DNA from: Tardiphaga sp. 709
Lineage (GTDB): Bacteria > Pseudomonadota > Alphaproteobacteria > Rhizobiales > Xanthobacteraceae
Assembly: GCF_032401055.1 (NCBI RefSeq)
Contig: NZ_CP135529.1
Location: 6,074,501-6,138,500 of the forward strand
Length of the DNA stretch: 64,000 nt
Direction of reading: 5' to 3'
Below, in pieces: positions 57,566 through 64,000 of the stretch; position 1 is the first letter of the stretch; every line of letters starts with the position of its first letter. The translations under genes and the position numbers were made by a program. Below the pieces are notes generated by a model that saw nothing but the letters and a program-made list of their open reading frames with translations, was not told where the DNA came from and searched no databases.

Positions 57566-57944
57566 GTCGACGTGCTTTCGAGGCGGCCAGCCACATTGGG
57601 GCTGTCCGGAGCTGAGCACGTTGAGTGACGTTAACGCTTACGGCGGGGAGACACCCTGCAAGCGGCTGGTTACGGCGAAGCAGGTTCCTCTGTCAAGGTT
57701 GTATAGTGCGGGAAGCGCTGCCGCACGATCGCGCTTAGGCACGGCGCCCGAACATGTCGCTCTTCGTTCGGCCGGTCGGTGCCACGCGCCGTCGTTTGAC
57801 AAAAGTCCGTTGCGCGTTGCGGGTAAATCTCCAGATGCATTGTAGTTGTCATCTTCCTTTAGCGCTCGGGTAACGACTTGCCAGTAGCAACGCCGCCGTC
57901 CGGCAGCTAGACATGGCCGGTAGCGTCGATCTTCCGGAGCGGAC
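57566..57944. other. Intergenic region, about 380 bp, no gene seen
   Basis: Divergent region between the MFS transporter and a small membrane protein gene. No protein-like frame and no recognisable operator. It should contain both promoters. Confidence 0.5.
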
Positions 57945-58316
57945 ATGAAATATCTGAGCTATGCCTATCGTTTCATCTCCAACTTTGCCTTCCTGGCGCT
58001 GGTCTATTTCAGCCTGAATTTTGTCGGCACCTATCAGCAGCGCGCCATCGTGGCGGCCCTGGTGCTGGCCTATGCGGGGATGCGGGCGATCTCGGCGCTG
58101 CGCACCTTCATCTTCTTCAAGGCGATCGAGAAGCTCGAACTCGAAGCACGCCGGCTCGGCGGCCTGTCCGGTGAAGGCCCGGCGGCCGTGGCAACACGGA
58201 AGATGGTTGTGAAGGACGTGGTTGAGCAGCGCCAGGCCGGCGAGATGAAGTCCTATATCGACCTGCTGTTCCTTGGCATCATCGTGGTGCTGTGTATCGC
58301 CAAGATTGTCAGCTGA
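57945..58316 (+). CDS. Small conserved membrane protein
   Basis: A 123-aa protein with TM segments at about residues 8-27 and 35-52, a charged helical loop (FFKAIEKLELEARRLGG), and a C-terminal TM (YIDLLFLGIIVVLCIAKIV). RBS GGAG lies upstream of the ATG. I do not recognise a function. Confidence 0.75.
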   Translation: MKYLSYAYRFISNFAFLALVYFSLNFVGTYQQRAIVAALVLAYAGMRAISALRTFIFFKAIEKLELEARRLGGLSGEGPAAVATRKMVVKDVVEQRQAGEMKSYIDLLFLGIIVVLCIAKIVS

Positions 58317-58327
58317 TCCCGGGGCGC

Positions 58328-59617
58328 TCAGCGCGGGACGGCAACTGCCGTCGGATGCAGGCCCGGCGGAATGGCGCCGGGGATGGTGCGTTTGGCAGCA
58401 CTGGCATCGAGCGAGATCAATTGCCCGATCGCATCTGAAGCTGAGCCGCGGACGGGCACCGTCTGCTGCGCGTGATGCGGCAGCCGGACCAGCGCATTGA
58501 CGGGCTTGCTGTGGCGCTCGGTGATCTCGAACAGGTCCTGTGCCGGTACCGGCAACGACGCAGTGTTCGTCATCGCATGCAGCGTCGCGGCGCGCGGCCA
58601 CGGCGCCTGTTCAGGCAATGGCACGGCGCCCCGCCGCCGATCGAAATTCCTGCTCAGCGACAGCATCTGGTCGGAGGCCGAGATCGCCGGCGCGGGCAGC
58701 ATGTCGTCATGGGCGAAGGCGAATGTCGGCACCTTGTGCCAGCGCGTGACGGCCACGGTCTCCGACACCGGATGCAACTGCCACTGCTGCGGCTCCGTGG
58801 GCGTCTTCGGCTTGTCGGGCGTGGCTGCCTCGACATGGACGATGCGATAGCCGCCGGCCTTGAGGTCGCGCAGGATGCCGGGCAGGGCGGCGACGGTGCG
58901 CGGCTGGATATCGTGCAGCAAGAGGATGCCCTTGCCCTTGGCGGCGATGCGCGAGATCGCGAGGTCATGGACCTTCTGCGACGACACATGGCGCCAGTCG
59001 TCGGCCGGGAAATCGGCGCTCCAGGTCTGGATCCCGCGCGAGGCCAGGTAGTCCTCGACCACACTGGCGCGCAGCAGGCCGGGAATGCGGAAGAACGGCG
59101 ACAGCAGCGCGGGATCGCCCAGCGCGGCGGTCGTGTTGGCGATGCCTTCGTCGATTTCCTGCTGCGCCTTCTCGATCGGCATGCGGTTCATGCTGAGCGG
59201 ATGGTTCTGGCTGTGGGTGCCGACGGTGTGGCCGAGCGTGATCAGCTTGCGCACGCCTTCGGGATGCTCCTTCGCCATCCGGCCGATGATGAAGAAGGTC
59301 GCCTTCACGCATTCGGAGGCCAGGATATCGAGGATCGCATTCGAGTGTTTCGGGATCGGGCCGTCGTCGAAGGTCAGCACGACCTCCTTGTCCTGCAGCG
59401 GCAGCGTCTCGGCATATTGCATGGTGCCGATCTTGGGGTGTTCGCGGGGATCGACCACGATGGTGCGCGAGGTGCCGAGCGCGCCGGGATTGCCCGGGCA
59501 CGCCTCGGCCGACAGAGCGCTGGTGGTGCAGGCTGCGGCGGCGGTGAACAGGGTCAGGCCGGTGAGCAGGCTCAGGCACAGAAGGCGTCGTGCCCGGTCA
59601 GTCGTCGCCTTGTTCAT
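58328..59617 (-). CDS. Polysaccharide deacetylase-family protein, long form
   Basis: A 429-aa exported protein (ATG 59617; signal-like LLCLSLLTGLTLFTAAAACTTS). NodB domain: VVLTFDDGPIPKHS (catalytic Asp), VGTHSQNHPLS (metal His), PFFRIPGLLRAS, WSADFPADDWRH and ILLLHDIQPRTV. A C-terminal extension of about 150 residues is unlike the short paralogue. It should remove acetyl groups from a cell-wall or surface polysaccharide. Confidence 0.88.
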   Translation of the reverse strand: MNKATTDRARRLLCLSLLTGLTLFTAAAACTTSALSAEACPGNPGALGTSRTIVVDPREHPKIGTMQYAETLPLQDKEVVLTFDDGPIPKHSNAILDILASECVKATFFIIGRMAKEHPEGVRKLITLGHTVGTHSQNHPLSMNRMPIEKAQQEIDEGIANTTAALGDPALLSPFFRIPGLLRASVVEDYLASRGIQTWSADFPADDWRHVSSQKVHDLAISRIAAKGKGILLLHDIQPRTVAALPGILRDLKAGGYRIVHVEAATPDKPKTPTEPQQWQLHPVSETVAVTRWHKVPTFAFAHDDMLPAPAISASDQMLSLSRNFDRRRGAVPLPEQAPWPRAATLHAMTNTASLPVPAQDLFEITERHSKPVNALVRLPHHAQQTVPVRGSASDAIGQLISLDASAAKRTIPGAIPPGLHPTAVAVPR

Positions 59618-59734
59618 TGGTCGATCCGTCACTCGCTTTGATGTCGGCCGTGAAGTTACCGGGGCGGCTGTGAACGCAATGTTAATCATGTCCGGCCGCC
59701 GACGGTATTTTCCGCATCCTGATGATCGCGCGTT

Positions 59735-60547
59735 CTATTGGGAACTGGAGCGGGCAGAGGACCCTGCGGCCGGCGGCACGATATGCACGACGCGGTAGCG
59801 GTTCTCCCGGAGATAGCGCAGGAAATCGGGCAGCATCGCGGCAGTCTGCGCCTTGGTGTCGTGAAACAGGATGATTCCCCGCCCGGCAGCCTTGAGCCGG
59901 CCGGTAATCAGCTCCAGTTGCTGCTGCGGGGTCATGGGATTCCAGTCGCTGGCCCAGAAATCCGCGCCGAACACCGCGATCCGGCGGGACTGCAGCATGT
60001 CCAACAGGGCCGGCGTCGACTCGAAATAGGGAAACCGGAAGAACGGCGTGGTCGGCACGGTCGTGGCCTTGCCATTCAGTGCCATTTCGTCGGCGCTGAT
60101 GCCGCGGTCGATCTGCTCGACGGCAGCCGCATTGCTGATCTTCTTGAGGTCGGCATGGGCGAGGGTGTGATGGCCGACGGTGTGGCCCTCGGCAGCCATG
60201 CGCTTCACCAGCGACGCATTGGCCGTCGCGCTGTTGCCGATCAGGAAGAAGGTCGCGCGAACACATTCGCGCGACAGCGCCGTGAGAATTTTCGTCGTGG
60301 TCGGCGCGTTCGGGCCATCGTCGAAGGTCAGCACAACCTCGCGGTCTTCCAGCGGCAGCGTATCCGGAAAGCTCTGGGTGCCGACGCGTGGATAGGTCTT
60401 CGGATCCACGGTGAGAATGCGCGCGGTACCGAGCGTATCCTTGCGCGGGCAGTCTTCGGCATGTGCGACAACGGTCGATGCAATCAAGGCAAAGATGGCG
60501 GCCTTCAACACGATCACGACACTTTCCCGGCCGCTGATTTCGCGCAC
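59735..60547 (-). CDS. Polysaccharide deacetylase-family protein, short form
   Basis: A 270-aa exported protein (signal VLKAAIFALIASTVVAHAE). TFDDGPNAPTTTKIL (catalytic Asp), VGHHTLAHADL (metal His), PFFRFPYFES, FWASDWNP and IILFHDTKAQT. A clear paralogue of the 58328 gene, coded next to it on the same strand, without the C-terminal extension. Confidence 0.92.
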   Translation of the reverse strand: MREISGRESVVIVLKAAIFALIASTVVAHAEDCPRKDTLGTARILTVDPKTYPRVGTQSFPDTLPLEDREVVLTFDDGPNAPTTTKILTALSRECVRATFFLIGNSATANASLVKRMAAEGHTVGHHTLAHADLKKISNAAAVEQIDRGISADEMALNGKATTVPTTPFFRFPYFESTPALLDMLQSRRIAVFGADFWASDWNPMTPQQQLELITGRLKAAGRGIILFHDTKAQTAAMLPDFLRYLRENRYRVVHIVPPAAGSSARSSSQ

Positions 60548-60683
60548 CGCGTTTTTCCGATTGCATCAGGCATTGCGCATTGGGTAATGCCTGATGCGAG
60601 CTTCCGTTCACAGATGGATTAGCGCATTTCCGACAGGATAGCGCTAGCTCCGTCACCCCCCAAACAAGCAGGCGAGGTGCGGC

Positions 60684-62114
60684 ATGGCCGATGACGTCGA
60701 TCTCGCCCAATCGGTCGCTCCCGAGGAATTGTCGGCGCTCGACAAGATGCCTATGCGCGATGCCGAAGGCGACATTCGCCCCGAATTTGTCGAGGCGATC
60801 TCGCACGCGGTTCAGGTGGCCGATACCGCATTTCTCAAGGAGATCGTCGGCGAGCTGCATGAAGCCGATCTCGGCGACCTGATCGAAGCCCTCGATGCCG
60901 ACGAGCGCGTACCGCTGATCGAGCTGACCGGCACGGATTTCGACTTCTCGGCGCTGAACGAGGTTGACGACGCCGTTCGCGAGGAACTGCTTGAGGAACT
61001 TGAGCCGGAGACCGTGGCCGAGGGCGTTCGCGAACTCGATTCCGACGATGCCGTCGAGCTGCTGGAAGGCGTCGACGAGGAGGTCCAGGACGAGATTCTC
61101 GAGAAGCTGCCGCTGTCCGAGCGCGTGGCGCTCGAGCACAGCTTCACTTACCCCGAAAACTCCGCCGGCCGGCGGATGCAGACCGAGTTCATTGCAGTTC
61201 CGCCGGACTGGAATGTCGGTCAGGTCATCGACTATATGCGCGAAACGCCGGACCTGCCGGATCGGTTCTACGAGATCTATTCCGTCGGCGCCGATCAGCG
61301 CTGGCAGGGCGCAGTGTCGCTGGATTCGCTGCTGCGCGCGCGCCGTCCGGTGCTGCTGGCCGATCTGATCGACGAGGACCGCCGCCGCGTCTCGGTATTG
61401 GACGATCAGGAGGAAGTGGCGCGGATGTTCGGCAAGTACAATCTTGTCGCCGCGCCCGTGGTCGATACCGATGACCGGCTGGTCGGCGTCATCACCATCG
61501 ACGACGTCGTCGACGTCATCGAGGAGGAGGCCGACGAGGACCTCAAGGCGCTCGGCGGCGTCACGTCAGACGAAGAACTGTCGGACAATTTCTGGACCAT
61601 CGCCAAGGGCCGCTTTACGTGGCTGCTGATCAATCTCGCCACGGCCTTCATCGCGTCGTCGGTGCTGGGTCTGTTCGAGGACCAGTTGCAACAGATGGTA
61701 GCGCTGGCGGTGCTGGCGCCCATTGTCGCCAGCCAGGGCGGCAATGCCGCAACCCAGACCATGACGGTCGCGGTGCGCGCATTGGCGACGCGGCAGCTCA
61801 ACCCCAATAACGCGATGCGCATCGTGATCCGCGAAGGCCTTGTCGGCCTGATCAACGGACTGGCCTTTGCGGTGATCACCGGCGTCGCAGCCTATGCCTG
61901 GTTCAGGACGCCCGGTCTCGGCATCGTCATCGGCCTTGCAATGATCTGCAATCTGATCGCCGGCGCGCTCGGCGGCATCCTGATTCCGATGGTGCTCGAA
62001 CGCGTCAAGGCCGATCCGGCCGTGGCCTCCGGGACATTCGTGACCACGGTGACCGATGTGGTCGGCTTCTTCGCCTTCCTCGGCATCGCGACGCTGTGGT
62101 TCGGGCTGAAGTAG
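60684..62114 (+). CDS. mgtE: Magnesium transporter MgtE
   Basis: A 476-aa protein. N-terminal acidic MgtE_N helical domain (FVEAISHAVQVADTAFL), paired CBS domains (about 160-280; LVGVITIDDVVDVIEEEADE), then five TM helices from about residue 310 (FTWLLINLATAFIASSVLGL, ALAVLAPIVASQGGNAATQT with the selectivity motif). A Mg2+-gated channel in the inner membrane. Confidence 0.95.
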   Translation: MADDVDLAQSVAPEELSALDKMPMRDAEGDIRPEFVEAISHAVQVADTAFLKEIVGELHEADLGDLIEALDADERVPLIELTGTDFDFSALNEVDDAVREELLEELEPETVAEGVRELDSDDAVELLEGVDEEVQDEILEKLPLSERVALEHSFTYPENSAGRRMQTEFIAVPPDWNVGQVIDYMRETPDLPDRFYEIYSVGADQRWQGAVSLDSLLRARRPVLLADLIDEDRRRVSVLDDQEEVARMFGKYNLVAAPVVDTDDRLVGVITIDDVVDVIEEEADEDLKALGGVTSDEELSDNFWTIAKGRFTWLLINLATAFIASSVLGLFEDQLQQMVALAVLAPIVASQGGNAATQTMTVAVRALATRQLNPNNAMRIVIREGLVGLINGLAFAVITGVAAYAWFRTPGLGIVIGLAMICNLIAGALGGILIPMVLERVKADPAVASGTFVTTVTDVVGFFAFLGIATLWFGLK

Positions 62115-62213
62115 TTCGCAGTCCGTATAATGGATAAAGCGCAGCGAAACCCATCGCTTTCAATGCACCTGATGATGGATTTGGCTCGGCAGTATCGGAG
62201 ACAGAGCGTTATT

Positions 62214-62594
62214 ATGGCTACGAAGGGGTTCGCTGCTGCTGCAATAGCGATAGCCCTTTGTATGCCGTCGATGTCCTTTGCAGACAGCAGGAATGGGGAG
62301 CGGATTTTCTTGAACCGCTGCGCCATGTGCCACGGAAACAACGTTAAGGGCACAGGGCCTTTGGCTGATAAAAGCAGTCCGCCTGCACCCAATCTCACGA
62401 CACCCGAGTTCAAGAAGCGTCTGCTCGATTATCCCGGTGTCATTGTATCGTCCGTGATACTCCGTCCCAACGGCGATCTCATTCCAAGGACCTTGCGCGA
62501 AAACGGCGTCAAATTGCCTCCGTTCGCATGGACGGTTAAGGACTTTCGCGATCTGAATGAGTATCTGACTGACAAGATCGCTAAGACCAAATGA
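62214..62594 (+). CDS. Small c-type cytochrome without a distal Met
   Basis: A 126-aa exported protein from ATG 62214 (an upstream frame to 62130 exists, but the signal peptide GFAAAAIAIALCMPSMSFAD starts here). The haem motif NRCAMCHGNN is present, and GVKLPPFAWTVKDFRDLNEYL fits the C-terminal helix of a class I cytochrome. The usual axial Met in MPPF is replaced by Leu, and no other Met or His is found after the haem motif. Confidence 0.85.
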   Translation: MATKGFAAAAIAIALCMPSMSFADSRNGERIFLNRCAMCHGNNVKGTGPLADKSSPPAPNLTTPEFKKRLLDYPGVIVSSVILRPNGDLIPRTLRENGVKLPPFAWTVKDFRDLNEYLTDKIAKTK

Positions 62595-62668
62595 TCAAGG
62601 TGTCGCGCAATTCCTGATGACTCGTGGCTGATGGGACTGAACCCAAGATGGGAACGCTGTTGCCGGAT

Positions 62669-62800
62669 TCATGAGGGGCTGTTTCGATAGCGCAACGAAT
62701 TCATCGTCCCCGATGGGATCGGTTGACCCTGAACGAAGAACGATAAGTTGACCGAATCCATCGGTGCTTCAGTCGGCAGCGCCAATACGTCGTTTTCCAT
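62669..62800 (-). CDS. Small hypothetical protein (43 aa), RusA-like N-terminus?
   Basis: ATG 62800 is preceded by GGAG with 8-bp spacing; the product is 43 aa. The middle part SFFVQGQPIPSGTMN resembles the first beta-strand of RusA-type Holliday junction resolvases, but the frame stops soon after. It could be a truncated remnant or an unrelated short peptide. Confidence 0.35.
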   Translation of the reverse strand: MENDVLALPTEAPMDSVNLSFFVQGQPIPSGTMNSLRYRNSPS

Positions 62801-62896
62801 CACGGAGTCTCCTTCGCACCTTCTCGCCATGCCGGTACGGAACATTCACCGCTCCTTAACGGTAATAGTCGACCATCGCGCGCAATGAGGTCGAAC

Positions 62897-63217
62897 ATGC
62901 GCTTGCGGTTGAAGGCTGACGGACGGATCGTCGAATTGCGGGACGGGCACGAAGTGCCGCTGGTGCCCGATATGCCTGTTGTGCCGGAGCCGGTCGCGGT
63001 GCGACCCGGCGAAGCGGAAGTTCGCAATCTGCGCCGCCGTGCGCAGCTGACCCAGATGGAATTTGCCGCGCGTCTTGGCGTTCCCGTCGAGACGATCCGT
63101 AATTGGGAGCAGGGCAAGCGCATGCCGCGCGGTCCGGCCCGGGCCTTGCTGGCGGTGATCGCACACGCGCCGGAGACGGTGTTCGCGGCGCTTGCACCGG
63201 TTGCTGCGGACGCCTGA
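62897..63217 (+). CDS. XRE-family helix-turn-helix regulator
   Basis: A 106-aa protein, start ATG 62897 with GAGG at good spacing (ATG 62885 lacks one). An N-terminal beta segment (RLRLKADGRIVELRDG) is followed by the HTH LRRRAQLTQMEFAARLGVPVETIRNWEQGKR. It resembles HigA/NadS-type antitoxin regulators, but no toxin gene is adjacent. Confidence 0.85.
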   Translation: MRLRLKADGRIVELRDGHEVPLVPDMPVVPEPVAVRPGEAEVRNLRRRAQLTQMEFAARLGVPVETIRNWEQGKRMPRGPARALLAVIAHAPETVFAALAPVAADA

Positions 63218-63310
63218 ACGATCGTTGTGGATTATCGCCTGCGCTGACGCGCCGGTCATGTCCGGGACAAGCTTGTCGGCGTTCGTATCGTTCCTCTGTC
63301 AGAGGAGAAG

Positions 63311-64000
63311 ATGATGCAGTTCGTGGAAGCAAACGGCGCCCGCATCCCGGCCATTGGCCTCGGGACATGGGAACTGCGTGGCCGCGCTTGTGCACGCGTC
63401 GTCGAACAGGCGATCCGGCTCGGCTATCGCCACATCGACACCGCACAGGTCTATGAAAACGAGCGCGATGTCGGCGAGGGCATCCACGCGTCGCACATTC
63501 GCCGTGACGAGATGTTCGTGACGACCAAGGTCTGGACCACGCATTTCGCGCCTCACAATCTCGAACGCTCCGTGAAGGAGAGCCTGACCAGGCTGCGGAT
63601 GACCGAGGTCGATCTGCTGTTGCTGCACTGGCCCAATCCGCAGGTGCCGCTGGAGGAAACCCTTGGCGCACTGGCGCATGCCAGGCAGATGGGCCTGACC
63701 CGGCATATCGGCCTGTCGAATTTCACCGTGGCGCTGATCGAACAGGCTGTCGCCGCATGTCCCGCGCCGCTGGTCTGCGATCAGGTCGAGTACCATCCCT
63801 ATCTCGATCAGGCGAAGGTGCAGGGCGCCTGCCGGCAGAATGGTCTGGCCATGGTCGCCTACAGCCCCATCGCCCGGGCAATGTCCGCGGCGACGAAACG
63901 CTTTCCGACATCGGCAAGGCACATGGCAAGAGCGCGGCACAGGTGTGCCTGCGCTGGCTGGTCCAGCAGGGCGCGGCGGCGATCCCGCGCACCTCCAAGG
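63311..64000 (+). pseudogene. Aldo/keto reductase, frameshifted and truncated by window end
   Basis: From ATG 63311 (AGAGGAGAAG upstream; ATG 63314 also possible) the frame reads VEANGARIPAIGLGTWELRG, HIDTAQVYENERDVGEGI (catalytic Tyr), TTKVWTTHF (Lys), LLLHWPNP (His) and AYSPIAR. At about 63876-63879 a missing G in GCCCGGGCAAT shifts the frame. The next frame continues as [20 protein letters not shown] and [20 protein letters not shown] to the window edge. Family AKR3/5-like; the substrate is unknown. Confidence 0.8.

Noticed and set aside
59682..61139. 485-aa minus-strand frame across the second deacetylase and mgtE
   Set aside because: Runs through two genes in other frames; the translation mixes low-complexity residues and no family is visible.

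Overview
The window looks like a chromosomal segment of a GC-rich alphaproteobacterium of the Bradyrhizobium / Rhodopseudomonas / Afipia group. This is inferred from gene families and style: a class III alcohol dehydrogenase, a UgpC-type ABC importer, PiuC-ExbB-ExbD-TonB iron uptake, Irr/ICE-like and CtrA-like operator sequences, a lysine-rich histone-like protein, and short palindromic repeats between genes. I see no rRNA, CRISPR array, insertion sequence or phage. One tRNA is present, tRNA-Leu(GAG).

Layout. (1) 1-441: 5' part of a YdcF/DUF218 membrane protein. (2) 0.8-7.6 kb: a compact five-gene minus-strand operon (NRPS-type thioesterase, NadE-like amidase/synthetase, AsnB-like amidotransferase, AMP-forming acyl ligase, stand-alone carrier protein) that converges on a PrmC-like methyltransferase. 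It looks like a small carrier-protein-based biosynthetic system that makes amides, and I cannot assign it to a described pathway. (3) 7.7-8.7 kb: AT-richer, gene-poor stretch with a frameshifted zinc-ribbon gene. (4) 8.8-12.4 kb: chemotaxis/signalling genes (MCP, CheR, PilZ-like protein, frameshifted response regulator). (5) 12.6-17.6 kb: spermidine-synthase-like protein and an RND efflux pump. (6) 18.3-23.7 kb: iron acquisition (TonB-dependent receptor, PiuC, ExbB, ExbD, TonB) with ICE-like dyads before the receptor and across the exbB start.

(7) 23.8-43.7 kb: a long catabolic region without a visible regulator. It joins a sugar-acid module (two SDRs, a xylonate/arabinonate-type dehydratase, ABC importer, RidA protein, DenD-like dehydrogenase, KDG kinase, KDPG aldolase) to an acyl-CoA module (two CaiB/BaiF CoA-transferases, acyl-CoA synthetase, acyl-CoA dehydrogenase, two thiolase-like proteins, DUF35 protein). 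The first module should deliver pyruvate and glyceraldehyde 3-phosphate through KDG/KDPG. The second should activate and cleave a carboxylic acid as a CoA thioester. Palindromic repeats separate the blocks.

(8) 43.7-64 kb: mostly household and envelope genes: formaldehyde-type dehydrogenase, EamA exporter, histone-like protein, photolyase, 1-Cys peroxiredoxin, a phosphodiesterase, biotin-dependent carboxylase alpha subunit (frameshifted), PEP mutase-family lyase, acylphosphatase, LipB, a short FliN-like protein, tRNA-Leu, MFS transporter, two polysaccharide deacetylases, MgtE, a small cytochrome c, a HTH regulator and a frameshifted, window-truncated aldo/keto reductase. Four otherwise conserved genes carry single-base frameshifts, so either the assembly has indel errors or several genes are recent pseudogenes. 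All function calls come from reading motifs by eye; no database search was possible.
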